Both the position numbers and the translations under genes were made by a program. The notes beneath the pieces are model-generated. The model made no database searches, had not been told where the DNA came from, and saw only the letters and a program-made list of their open reading frames with translations. Below are positions 1-10,236 of a DNA stretch of 64,000 nt, piece after piece. The DNA is from Macrococcus armenti (GTDB lineage Bacteria > Bacillota > Bacilli > Staphylococcales > Staphylococcaceae). The DNA lies in the NCBI RefSeq assembly GCF_020097135.1, contig NZ_CP083608.1:1302001-1366000 (forward strand), read 5' to 3'. Within the stretch, counting starts at the first letter, position 1. The number at the start of each line of letters is the position of its first letter.

Positions 1-469
1 CAATTGCCTGATTATCATATATCGTATTATATATTAAGTCTTTTTTCTCATCAGATAACTTCGGGATTTGGTCAAGACTCTTTTTATCATCAAGTATGAT
101 GTTTAATGCATCTTCTCCGAGCACTTCAACAATCGTTCTTGCCGTTTTCTTACCGACACCTTTAAACAAATCACTCGATAAATAATGAATAATACCGTCA
201 CGTGACTGAGGCATATCCTTCTCAAACTTATCTGCCTGTAACTGCTTTCCGTACTTCGGATGCGTTACAATCTTACCTGTAAACGTATATGTATCACCTT
301 CAGCAATTTGCGGGAGATAACCTGTAATCGTAGCATCATCATCGAAATCTTCGTTTGATTCAATCACTTCTGCTTTTAGCACAGTATAGAAATTATCATT
401 GTTATAAAATAATATTCTCGTTATTGTCCCTTTAACAAAGGATTGCTCAAACAAAGTCATATTTTCCAA
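1..469 (-). CDS. recD2: RecD2-type DNA helicase, N-terminal part (cut by window edge)
   Basis: First about 156 residues of an ATP-dependent RecD-like (RecD2/YrrC) helicase of DNA repair; the helicase motifs lie outside the window. What is visible is the N-terminal OB-fold-like stretch and a helix-hairpin-helix run (FKGVGKKTARTIVEVLGEDA) typical of this family. I chose the TTG at 469 because an AGGAGG Shine-Dalgarno lies 7 nt upstream; an in-frame ATG at 460 is the alternative. The start lies 2 nt after the stop of the upstream TPR gene, so translation is probably coupled. Family assignment is from sequence recognition; truncation is only due to the window. Confidence 0.85.
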   Translation of the reverse strand, partial: MENMTLFEQSFVKGTITRILFYNNDNFYTVLKAEVIESNEDFDDDATITGYLPQIAEGDTYTFTGKIVTHPKYGKQLQADKFEKDMPQSRDGIIHYLSSDLFKGVGKKTARTIVEVLGEDALNIILDDKKSLDQIPKLSDEKKDLIYNTIYDNQAI

Positions 470-471
470 TG

Positions 472-1131
472 CTACTCCTCCTTTAGTAATTCAAATTGCT
501 TTACAGCATGACCTGCAAGCATATGGTCCGGACTTACCTTTAAAACACTTTTAAAACCTTCTATCGCATTATCTGCATCTTCGTCAATCATATATTGAGC
601 GAGCGTTAAATTATATAATGCATCCGCATGATTCGCATCCTGATCCATAACACGCTGTAACATATTCACAGCATCACGATACATACTCAGCTGACACATG
701 ACTAGTCCATACTGGAATGCAATTTCAGTATCCATATTATTTAGTTCATGCGCACGCATTAAATAAGGCAAAGCGCTATTCATGTCACCTAAATTAACGA
801 ATGACATGCCGAGCATATAATATGTATCCGCATCCTGTAGTTCATTTGCAACCGCCTTCTGATACAGTTTCACCGCTTCATCAAAACGCTCTGCATTATA
901 ATAAATATTCGCTAAACCGTAATATGCACCACCATGCTCCGGATTAACAGTAATCGCTTTCTGGAAGAAACGCTCTGCTTCTTCAAGTTTACCTGTATCA
1001 AACAAAATCGTACCAACATTAATATAGTGTGTTACCTCTTTTGGATCTGACTCAATTGCTTCAAACAGCAACTTTAACGCTTCTTCATAATTTTTATTTT
1101 TAATTAATTCCATTAACTGATTATCATTCAT
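472..1131 (-). CDS. TPR-repeat protein
   Basis: A 219-residue soluble protein made almost wholly of tetratricopeptide repeats (helical 34-residue units such as AEERFFQKAITVNPEHGGAYYGLANIYYNAE and the following ones), expected to be a protein-protein interaction scaffold. No catalytic domain is visible. The start was set at ATG 1131 (MNDNQLMEL) because GGAGG lies 7 nt upstream; a longer frame exists but its extra 26 residues come from the promoter region. It sits between mnmA and recD2, an arrangement also seen in staphylococci and bacilli. Its function is not known from sequence. Confidence 0.88.
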   Translation of the reverse strand: MNDNQLMELIKNKNYEEALKLLFEAIESDPKEVTHYINVGTILFDTGKLEEAERFFQKAITVNPEHGGAYYGLANIYYNAERFDEAVKLYQKAVANELQDADTYYMLGMSFVNLGDMNSALPYLMRAHELNNMDTEIAFQYGLVMCQLSMYRDAVNMLQRVMDQDANHADALYNLTLAQYMIDEDADNAIEGFKSVLKVSPDHMLAGHAVKQFELLKEE

Positions 1132-1153
1132 TGTATTACCTCCAAATAATAAT

Positions 1154-1183
1154 ATTATATCAAATTCCATCACAATAAATGAA
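1154..1183 (-). promoter_or_regulatory. Probable sigma-A promoter for the TPR-recD2 unit
   Basis: Perfect TATAAT (1154-1159) with a weak TTCATT -35 (1178-1183) 18 nt upstream, just ahead of the TPR gene and downstream of the mnmA terminator. Confidence 0.45.
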
Positions 1184-1207
1184 ATAACTGAATAAAATAA
1201 TTTAAAC

Positions 1208-1231
1208 AAAAAAAGAAGACAAAATTGTCTT

Positions 1232-1233
<2 letters not shown>
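1208..1233 (-). terminator. Terminator of mnmA
   Basis: 9-bp stem (1214-1222 with 1225-1233, 2-nt loop) followed on the minus strand by a run of T. The stem includes the mnmA stop codon. Confidence 0.8.
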
Positions 1234-3486
<2,253 letters not shown>

Positions 3487-3570
3487 ATTGAACATCCTTT
3501 CTATTTTTTCAATAACTTATATTAACACCCTTTGCATAAAAAAACTATAGTAACAACTTAATTGTATAAT

Positions 3571-3598
3571 ATATGTCACTTTAAGCAAATTTCTATTC
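3571..3598 (-). promoter_or_regulatory. Possible promoter of the desulfurase-mnmA operon
   Basis: TTGCTT (3593-3598), 16-nt spacer, TACAAT (3571-3576), upstream of the desulfurase gene in the divergent intergenic region. Confidence 0.4.
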
Positions 3599-3656
3599 AT
3601 CGTTGCAAATGGAGTGTTAAACTAGCGATACATGAATAACAGTAGGAGGAATTACA

Positions 3657-4652
3657 TTGGTAAATATTAAATTACCTGTTTCAATATTAAATTTAGCACC
3701 TGTCAGAAAAGGTTCGACGAATAAAGAAGCAGTAGAACAAATGACAGCACTCGCTCAACTTGCAGAAGAACTTGGATACAGAAGATACTGGATAGCAGAA
3801 CATCACAATACCCCAAACTTAGTCAGCTCTGCAACGAGTATATTAATCAGTCACGTATTGCAGCATACAAATACTATTGAAGTCGGTTCTGGTGGCATAA
3901 TGTTACCGAACCATGCACCACTAGTCGTGGCAGAACAATTCGGAACACTTGCTACAATTTATCCTGACCGAGTAAGTTTAGGACTTGGACGTGCACCTGG
4001 AACAGATATGATGACCGCAAGTGCATTGCGACGTGATCGACACGACAGTGTATACACTTTTCCGGATGAAGTAAAAGACCTGCTCCAATATTTTGGACCA
4101 GAAGAAAAACAAGGATTTGTTAAGGCATATCCAGGTGCAGATACAAATGTTCCGATTTATATATTAGGTTCATCTACAGACTCAGCACACTTAGCAGCAC
4201 GATTAGGACTGCCATATGCATTTGCATCGCACTTTGCACCTGAACAGATGAAAGAAGCGATACAAATATACAGAAATTTATTTACACCGTCAGCATTTTT
4301 AAAAGAACCGTATGTAATGGTCGGAACAAATGTAATTATCGGAGAAACAGATGAAGAAGCAGAGTACTTAGCAACAACAATGCACCAAATGTTTTTAAGT
4401 ATCATTCGAAATGCACGCATACCGATGCAACCACCTGTAGAAAATATGGACGCATTATGGAGCCCACAGGAAAAATTAATGGCAATGTCACGCACAGCGA
4501 CTGGGTTTATCGGTTCAGAAACTACAGTGAAGAGACAGCTCGAAACATTTCAGGAAGAATTTAATGTAGATGAGTTTATTGCCGTAAGTTATATATATGA
4601 CATTGAAAAACAACATGAAAGTTATCGTAAGTTTAAAGCACTAACTTCATAA
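3657..4652 (+). CDS. LLM-class flavin-dependent oxidoreductase (luciferase-like)
   Basis: 331 aa, single bacterial-luciferase-like TIM barrel, full length. The family motif [11 protein letters not shown] (about residues 41-51) and the flavin/phosphate-binding GLGRAPGTD (about 109-117) are present, placing it with the MsnO8/YceB-type proteins. The substrate cannot be told from sequence; it probably uses FMN with a flavin reductase. It starts at TTG 3657, with AGGAGG 7 nt upstream. It stands alone on the plus strand, divergent from the thiolation operon, and is closed by its own terminator. Confidence 0.9.
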   Translation: MVNIKLPVSILNLAPVRKGSTNKEAVEQMTALAQLAEELGYRRYWIAEHHNTPNLVSSATSILISHVLQHTNTIEVGSGGIMLPNHAPLVVAEQFGTLATIYPDRVSLGLGRAPGTDMMTASALRRDRHDSVYTFPDEVKDLLQYFGPEEKQGFVKAYPGADTNVPIYILGSSTDSAHLAARLGLPYAFASHFAPEQMKEAIQIYRNLFTPSAFLKEPYVMVGTNVIIGETDEEAEYLATTMHQMFLSIIRNARIPMQPPVENMDALWSPQEKLMAMSRTATGFIGSETTVKRQLETFQEEFNVDEFIAVSYIYDIEKQHESYRKFKALTS

Positions 4653-4688
4653 ATAAAACTCCCGGATCATGGATTCGGGAGTTTTATT
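4652..4688 (+). terminator. Terminator after the LLM oxidoreductase
   Basis: 13-bp perfect stem 4652-4664 / 4676-4688 with a CCCG/CGGG core and flanking A and T runs, so it may work both ways. Confidence 0.85.
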
Positions 4689-4760
4689 TATGTGTTGGGG
4701 TTGTGTTTGTGAACTGGGTGGACGTCCTTGAGATTTGTATGTGGACTGACGATTGTAAGT

Positions 4761-5290
4761 GGCGAATTTGCTCGTTGTTCGGCACCTGGCACTCATAATT
4801 AGCTGTCACTACGCTCCTAGGTGGCGAACTTTTACGATGTTCGACACCTGGCACTCCTTTATAGCCGTTACGCCGTTCCTAGGTGACGAACTTTTAAATT
4901 GTTCGGCATCTGGCACACCTGAATAGCTGTCACTACGCTCCTAGGTGGCGAACTTTTACGATGTTCGGCACCTAGCACACCTGAATAGCCGTTACGCCGC
5001 TCCTAGGTGACGAACTTTTAAATTGTTCGGCACCTAGCACACCTGAATAGCTGTCACTACGCTCCTAGGTGGCGAACTTTTACGATGTTCGGCACCTGGC
5101 ACTCATAATTAGCTGTCACTACGCTCCTAGGTGACGAACTTTTACGATGTTCGGCACCTGGCACTCATAATTAGCTGTCACTACGCTCCTAGGTGACGAA
5201 CTTTTACGATGTTCGACACCTAGCACACCTGAATAGCTGTCACTACGCTCCTAGGTGGCGAACTTTTACGATGTTCGACACCTGGCACAC
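4761..5290. repeat. Nine tandem 62-bp repeats in a gene-free stretch
   Basis: The stretch 4653-5313 has no gene. From 4761 a unit beginning GGCGAAC or GACGAAC recurs at 4761, 4823, 4885, 4947, 5009, 5071, 5133, 5195 and 5257, a spacing of exactly 62 bp. The first copy is degenerate at its 5' end and the last is truncated. Each unit contains an imperfect palindrome: AGGTGRCGAAC, a 9-nt loop, then GTTCGRCACCT, always with a purine-purine mismatch in the stem. The rest of the unit comes in three linker versions. Since 62 is not a multiple of 3 and stops occur, it is not coding. Function unknown. Confidence 0.95.
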
Positions 5291-5313
5291 CATTAACTCA
5301 AACACGCTCACCA

Positions 5314-5736
5314 TTATATATAGAACATATACCCTTCTATCGGATTGCTCTCATTATAATGCATTAAGTCATACAAAGTCGTTTCATCCAGCACTTTCTT
5401 CACGGCATCACGAATATTAATCCATAACTGTTTCTGTGCCGGCGGTTCATCTTCAATCCCCTCAACTGGTGTAATCGGTCCTTCTAATAGGCGAATGATT
5501 TCGCTCGTCGTCACTTCTTTCGGATGTTTCATTAACTTATAGCCACCTCTTGCACCACGTACACTTTTAATAAGTCCCGCATTTCTAAGTGGTCCTACAA
5601 GTTGTTCTAAGTATAAGTCACTTAAATGATTTTCTTCTGCAATCGTTTTTAATGATACAGTTTCACCTTTATCGTATCGTTTCGCAAGCGATATCATTAA
5701 CGTTAAACCATATCTTCCTTTAGTTGATATTTTCAT
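5314..5736 (-). CDS. cymR: Rrf2-family regulator CymR
   Basis: 140 aa. Rrf2-type winged helix starting MKISTKGRYGLTLMISLAK, with the signature regions LSDLYLEQLVGPLRNAGLI, SVRGARGGY and IIRLLEGPI and the C-terminal GYMFYI ending that I recognise from staphylococcal and bacillary CymR, the master repressor of cysteine and sulfur metabolism, which works with cysteine synthase CysK. It has no cysteine at all, so it cannot bind an Fe-S cluster as IscR does. ATG 5736 has GGAG 10 nt upstream; a start seven codons earlier lacks a site. It is divergent from rarA, as in staphylococci. Confidence 0.9.
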   Translation of the reverse strand: MKISTKGRYGLTLMISLAKRYDKGETVSLKTIAEENHLSDLYLEQLVGPLRNAGLIKSVRGARGGYKLMKHPKEVTTSEIIRLLEGPITPVEGIEDEPPAQKQLWINIRDAVKKVLDETTLYDLMHYNESNPIEGYMFYI

Positions 5737-5823
5737 AATGTAGATGCTCCTTTTCAATAAATCAATTTTATCACATTTTTATTCGAAATAAGGTACACTT
5801 TATATGAAAAGGGGCGGATTTTT

Positions 5824-7083
5824 TTGGAACCACTAGCATATAGAATGAGACCGAATACGATTGATGATATTATCGGACAGACACATCTCGTCGGTCCTCG
5901 TGGCATTATTAGACGTATGGTTGAGGCGAAACGTTTATCTTCAATGATATTATATGGACCTCCAGGCATCGGTAAAACGAGTATCGCACAGGCGATAGCA
6001 GGTAGTACGAATGTAAAGTTCAGACAACTGAATGCCGTAACGAATAGTAAAAAAGATATGCAGCTTATCGCTGAAGAGGCAAAGATGAGTGGCCAAGTTA
6101 TTTTGTTACTGGATGAAATTCATCGACTCGATAAAGGAAAACAAGATTTCCTGCTGCCGCATCTTGAGAAAGGTAGCATTATACTCATCGGTGCGACGAC
6201 GAGTAATCCTTATCATGCGATTAATCCAGCCATTCGCAGTAGAACTCAAATTTTCGAATTATATCCACACGGAGATAACGAAGTAAAGCAAGCATTAACA
6301 CGTGCATTAAATGATGAAGTGAATGGATATGGTGATAAACATATTCAGATTGATGATGATGCTGTTTCACACTTTGTCCAAAGTGCTGCCGGCGATATCC
6401 GAACTGCACTTAATGCTTTGGAACTTGCAATTTTATCTGCACAAGATGATCCTGTTCATATAACGTTACAAGATGCTAAAGACTGTCTGCAGAAGCCAAG
6501 TTTTAATTTCGATTCTGATGGTGATATGCATTACGATATAATGAGCGCATTCCAGAAATCTATTCGTGGTAGTGATGTTGATGCAAGCCTTCATTATTTA
6601 GCACGCCTTATAGAAGGTGGCGATTTACCTACAATAGCAAGGCGACTGCTCGTCATCAGCTATGAAGATGTCGGACTTGCCTCACCAGGGGCTGGTGCGA
6701 GAACACTTGCTGCGATAGAATCTGCAGAGCGGCTAGGATTTCCGGAAGCTCGCATTCCACTTGCGCAAGCTGTAATAGAATTATGTTTAAGTCCGAAATC
6801 AAATTCTGGCATTAGTGCGATTGATCATGCACTAAAAGATGTTAAAACCGGTAAAGTCGGTGCGATACCGAAACATTTAAAGGATGCGCATTATCAAGGA
6901 GCTAAAGACTTAGGTAATGGTGTCGGCTATAAGTATCCACATAGCTTTGAAAGTGGGTATGTCGTGCAGCAGTACTTACCGGATACGCTTAAACATAAAC
7001 AATATTATGAACCGAAAACGACAAGTAAAGCAGAACAACAGTTTAAACAAATTTATGACAATATAAAACGACAAAAGCGCTAA
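5824..7083 (+). CDS. rarA: Replication-associated recombination protein RarA/MgsA
   Basis: 419-aa AAA+ ATPase related to clamp loaders, acting at stalled replication forks. Walker A GPPGIGKTS is at residues 45-53 and Walker B LLLDEIHR follows about 50 residues later; the C-terminal part contains the family's conserved YEDVGLASPGA and YPHSFESGYVVQQYLP segments. The start is TTG 5824, with an AAAAGGGGCGG site just upstream. It is transcribed away from cymR and its stop codon sits in the loop of a terminator. Confidence 0.95.
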   Translation: MEPLAYRMRPNTIDDIIGQTHLVGPRGIIRRMVEAKRLSSMILYGPPGIGKTSIAQAIAGSTNVKFRQLNAVTNSKKDMQLIAEEAKMSGQVILLLDEIHRLDKGKQDFLLPHLEKGSIILIGATTSNPYHAINPAIRSRTQIFELYPHGDNEVKQALTRALNDEVNGYGDKHIQIDDDAVSHFVQSAAGDIRTALNALELAILSAQDDPVHITLQDAKDCLQKPSFNFDSDGDMHYDIMSAFQKSIRGSDVDASLHYLARLIEGGDLPTIARRLLVISYEDVGLASPGAGARTLAAIESAERLGFPEARIPLAQAVIELCLSPKSNSGISAIDHALKDVKTGKVGAIPKHLKDAHYQGAKDLGNGVGYKYPHSFESGYVVQQYLPDTLKHKQYYEPKTTSKAEQQFKQIYDNIKRQKR

Positions 7084-7099
7084 CCGCTTTTGTCGTTTT
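7065..7099. terminator. Bidirectional terminator between rarA and the ABC permease
   Basis: 15-bp perfect stem 7065-7079 / 7085-7099, loop of five bases containing the rarA stop, with A and T runs on both ends. It serves two convergent genes. Confidence 0.9.
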
Positions 7100-7102
7100 G
7101 TT

Positions 7103-8101
7103 TTAGTTTGCTACATCTCTTTTCTTAAATATAACTGCAGTTACGATAATTACGATGAGTAGCGCAACAATGTTGTAAATTAAACTGAAAGTAAACGTCA
7201 TATCATCAACCGGAAGTGGCGCAATATTATCAATATTATATTGATTCAGTCCCCAGTTCGCCGGCCATAAAAACTTTACGAGTTCAGTTTTACTTTGTAA
7301 GAACGTGACAGCAATATCACCGAAGAACAATAACGTAAAAGCGACACCGATACTTAATGAAGTGTTTCTGAACAGTACGGATAGACTAAATGCAATCACT
7401 GCAAATATAACAACGTACATATAATCATTTGCAAAATGTCTCATCAGTAATGGCATGAATTCTACCATTTTATATTTCATCTCTTCTCCACTCTTTACAG
7501 CAATCTTACTTGTCGGATTCATTTGAGATGTAATAAGACTAATGATGAACTTCACGACATATCCAAATAACAGGAATAAAAATGACGCGATAAATGCAAA
7601 TATTAATTTTGATGCAAATATTTTAATTCTTGATGCCGGGCGTATTAATAACAGTTTAATCGTGCCTTGCTGATGTTCACGCGACATTAATCCGCCACAC
7701 ATAACTGTGATCATGATTGCGATTAAAGGGATAAAACCATTAATACCGAGCATATCACTATATACATCATTTCCAGCAGGTGGCTGAACATCTTTTTTCA
7801 AGTAGAATGACAACTCAGAAATACGACTTTCGTATGTCGCAAGTTTATTATAATCTTCTACTTCCCTATCTTTTTCTTTCTTTTTATTAATTTTTGCAAG
7901 TTCCGTCTGCATATCTTTAATATCTTTTTTCACTTCTGTTTTCCAGTTATCACCATACGTTTTATGGTCATACTTCGTTGAACCAAACTGCATCGTCAGT
8001 AAAACGGGCAATAACATAAATAAAATAATTAAAGCGAACATCACCCACGTTCCTAGGCGATTGAAATATTTAATCCATTCATTATAAATCAGCTTACCCA
8101 A
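7103..8101 (-). CDS. ABC-2 type transporter permease
   Basis: 332 aa with six predicted membrane segments: one near the N-terminus (about WVMFALIILFMLLPVLL) and five from residue 130 on. A long charged, coiled-coil-like extracytoplasmic stretch (about residues 45-110, rich in K and E) lies between the first two, a shape common in bacitracin- or Nat-type exporters. Start TTG 8101 has GGAGG 8 nt upstream; the apparent earlier ATG would put that site inside the gene. It overlaps the ATPase gene by 8 nt, so the two are co-translated. Substrate unknown. Confidence 0.88.
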   Translation of the reverse strand: MGKLIYNEWIKYFNRLGTWVMFALIILFMLLPVLLTMQFGSTKYDHKTYGDNWKTEVKKDIKDMQTELAKINKKKEKDREVEDYNKLATYESRISELSFYLKKDVQPPAGNDVYSDMLGINGFIPLIAIMITVMCGGLMSREHQQGTIKLLLIRPASRIKIFASKLIFAFIASFLFLLFGYVVKFIISLITSQMNPTSKIAVKSGEEMKYKMVEFMPLLMRHFANDYMYVVIFAVIAFSLSVLFRNTSLSIGVAFTLLFFGDIAVTFLQSKTELVKFLWPANWGLNQYNIDNIAPLPVDDMTFTFSLIYNIVALLIVIIVTAVIFKKRDVAN

Positions 8102-9023
8102 TGTGCACACCTCCGTCATTCGTAATATTCATAAAGCGATCTTCAAGTGATACTTTTTCTTTCGTAACACTATATATATCAATATCATCCTTTACGATAT
8201 TACGGATCAATTCCGGTATATCTTTACTTGCGATATCAATTGTATACGTATCTCCTTCCTGATAATACTGTTTATCAATACGCTTAAAAAATGCCTGTGC
8301 ACGTTCAGGAGGATATAAGTCTAACGTATGTTTAACAATCGTATCTAATGTTACAGATTGATTGACTTCTTCAATTTGTACCATCTTACCATTTTTAATA
8401 ATACCGAATCGGTCACACATCAGTTCCATCTCACTCATTAAATGGCTTGAAACGATTACTGACATATTTTCTTCTTTAGCGAGTTTCTTTATGTAGTCAC
8501 GAATTTCACGAATACCAGCCGGATCTAATCCATTTGTCGGTTCGTCCAAAATTAAAATTTTTGGTTTATGTAATAGCGCCTGTGCCAGACCTAAACGTTG
8601 ACGCATACCGAGTGAATACTTCTTCACTTTATCCTTTATACGTGACTCGAGCCCGACAAGCTTCACAACACGGTCGATATCAGCTTTCGTTATCCCTTTT
8701 TGCATACGTGCAAACTGCTTTAAGTTTTCATAGCCAGATAAAAATGGATAAAGCTCAGGATTTTCTACAATTGCACCGATATCTTTCATTACTTCTGAAC
8801 GATTTTGCACGACAGACTTTCCAAGTACTTTAATGTCACCTTCTGTTGGTGTTGTTAATCCTACAATCATACGGATTGTCGTCGTTTTACCTGCACCGTT
8901 CGGACCGAGGAAGCCAAATACTTCTCCTTTATTTACAGTGAAGTTCAGATCTTTAATAATTTCTTTCTTGCCAATCTTTTTGTGAAGATTAGTGACTTCA
9001 AGACTATATTGCTGACTTTCCAT
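8094..9023 (-). CDS. ABC transporter ATP-binding protein (BcrA/NatA-like)
   Basis: 309 aa. Walker A GPNGAGKTT (residues 40-48), signature SLGMRQRLG (137-145), Walker B ILILDEPTNGLD (156-167) and a C-terminal extension of about 80 residues found in drug-export ATPases of the DrrA/BcrA group. It energises the permease encoded immediately downstream. Start ATG 9023 has GGAGGTG nearby. The exported compound (peptide antibiotic, sodium, lipid) cannot be inferred. Confidence 0.92.
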   Translation of the reverse strand: MESQQYSLEVTNLHKKIGKKEIIKDLNFTVNKGEVFGFLGPNGAGKTTTIRMIVGLTTPTEGDIKVLGKSVVQNRSEVMKDIGAIVENPELYPFLSGYENLKQFARMQKGITKADIDRVVKLVGLESRIKDKVKKYSLGMRQRLGLAQALLHKPKILILDEPTNGLDPAGIREIRDYIKKLAKEENMSVIVSSHLMSEMELMCDRFGIIKNGKMVQIEEVNQSVTLDTIVKHTLDLYPPERAQAFFKRIDKQYYQEGDTYTIDIASKDIPELIRNIVKDDIDIYSVTKEKVSLEDRFMNITNDGGVHIG

Positions 9024-9106
9024 AATACACCTCCATCATTTTTCACCACTTAATTGTACTATAGTTATCCATTTAATGCTAAAAATACTAGTAAAATGTC
9101 ATTAAA

Positions 9107-9132
9107 AAAACAGCAACCTCAATTGCTGTTTT
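9107..9132 (-). terminator. Terminator of tcdA
   Basis: 10-bp stem 9107-9116 / 9123-9132, followed on the minus strand by T residues; overlaps the tcdA stop. Confidence 0.85.
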
Positions 9133-9895
9133 ATTTGTCTTTCACGCGTGTTACAGGAAAATCCTTTAATATATCATTGACGACATAACTTGCACAAATT
9201 AAACCTACAGCACTAGGTACAAATGCATTTGATGATGGCGGCATCTGTGCTTTTCGAATATTTGCATCTGGGTTTCCGACATATGATTTCACGTCTTCAC
9301 GAATAACAATCGGGCTTTCATCTGAGAATACGACTGGAATTCCTTTATAGATTTTTTCTTTACGAAGTTTTGTACGAATAACTTTCGCCATAGGATCCGT
9401 ATGCGTTTTAGAAATATCCGCAATTTGGAAACGCGTCGGATCCGTTTTGTTGGCAGCACCCATACTTGAAATAATTTTAATGTTGCGTTTCAGACATTCT
9501 TTCATGAGGTGAATTTTGTACATAATAGTATCTGATGCATCAACAACATAATCGATATCATATTTGAAGATTTCTTCATACGTTTCATCTGTGTAAAACA
9601 TATGCAGTGGCGTTACTTTACATTCAGGATTAATCAGTTTAATACGCTCTTCCATCAATGTTACTTTCGACTGTCCTACAGTTGTCGTCAAAGCATGAAT
9701 TTGACGATTTACATTCGTAATATCTACGTCGTCTTTATCAATCAGTATAATGTGTCCTATATTTGTACGCGCTAACGCTTCTGCAGCGAATGAACCTACA
9801 CCACCGACACCTAGTATCATAACCGTTTTATTATTTAATGCTTCTAATCCTTCTTTACCATAAGCAAGTTCATTTCTTGAAAATTGATGTTTCAT
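9131..9895 (-). CDS. tcdA: tRNA threonylcarbamoyladenosine dehydratase TcdA
   Basis: 254-aa E1-like (ThiF/MoeB) protein that cyclises t6A37 of ANN-decoding tRNAs to ct6A with ATP. The nucleotide motif GVGGVGSFAAEAL is at about residues 29-41, followed by the acidic DKDDVDITNVNRQ segment typical of the fold. The first 21 residues of the longest frame are not part of the gene: ATG 9895 (MKHQFSRNEL) has GGAGAAAG just upstream. It lies next to the 6S RNA gene and aspS, the order also found in Bacillus subtilis (yrvM-bsrA-aspS). Confidence 0.92.
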   Translation of the reverse strand: MKHQFSRNELAYGKEGLEALNNKTVMILGVGGVGSFAAEALARTNIGHIILIDKDDVDITNVNRQIHALTTTVGQSKVTLMEERIKLINPECKVTPLHMFYTDETYEEIFKYDIDYVVDASDTIMYKIHLMKECLKRNIKIISSMGAANKTDPTRFQIADISKTHTDPMAKVIRTKLRKEKIYKGIPVVFSDESPIVIREDVKSYVGNPDANIRKAQMPPSSNAFVPSAVGLICASYVVNDILKDFPVTRVKDK

Positions 9896-9960
9896 AACTT
9901 TCTCCATTCTACATTCATTATATGTATATCCTATCATATTACTCGAATATGTGAACATAA

Positions 9961-10191
9961 AAAAAGACGAAGAACAAAAGTTCTTCGCCTATACGATAGT
10001 ATCCAACTGAGCCGTCATTGTATAGTTGATCATTTTGGCCTGATAAATTCAGGTGGGTGCCCTGTTTCTTATTCAGCAAGTCCTCCGTTAGAGGCGTGTG
10101 CATCCTATGAAAACCTATTAGGCTCCCTGATCATAGAGTGTTAGGTCAAAATATAAAAACTAATGTCGTACTCTTCAGACACCTATCTTAT
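9961..10191 (-). ncRNA. ssrS: 6S RNA
   Basis: An RNA gene of about 230 nt, not coding on either strand, between aspS and tcdA where Bacillus 6S-1 RNA (bsrA) lies. Promoter TTGCAT (10220-10225), 16-nt spacer, TATTAT (10198-10203) predicts a start near 10191. It ends in an 8-bp GC-containing hairpin (9968-9975 / 9980-9987) and a T run. The interior can form a long irregular rod, as expected of a molecule that mimics an open promoter and binds sigma-A RNA polymerase. The call rests on synteny, size, promoter and terminator; a covariance search would settle it. Confidence 0.82.
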
Positions 10192-10236
10192 GTCTTTATA
10201 ATATCACATAATTATTAAAATGCAAACAAAAACTTT

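Noticed and set aside
4761-5290. CRISPR array
   Set aside because: The 62-bp units are nearly identical throughout with no unique spacers, and there are no cas genes in the window.
5193-5420. 75-codon plus-strand ORF running out of the repeat array
   Set aside because: It crosses the repeats and the cymR 3' end in antisense, has no ribosome site, and 62-bp units cannot give a repeating protein.
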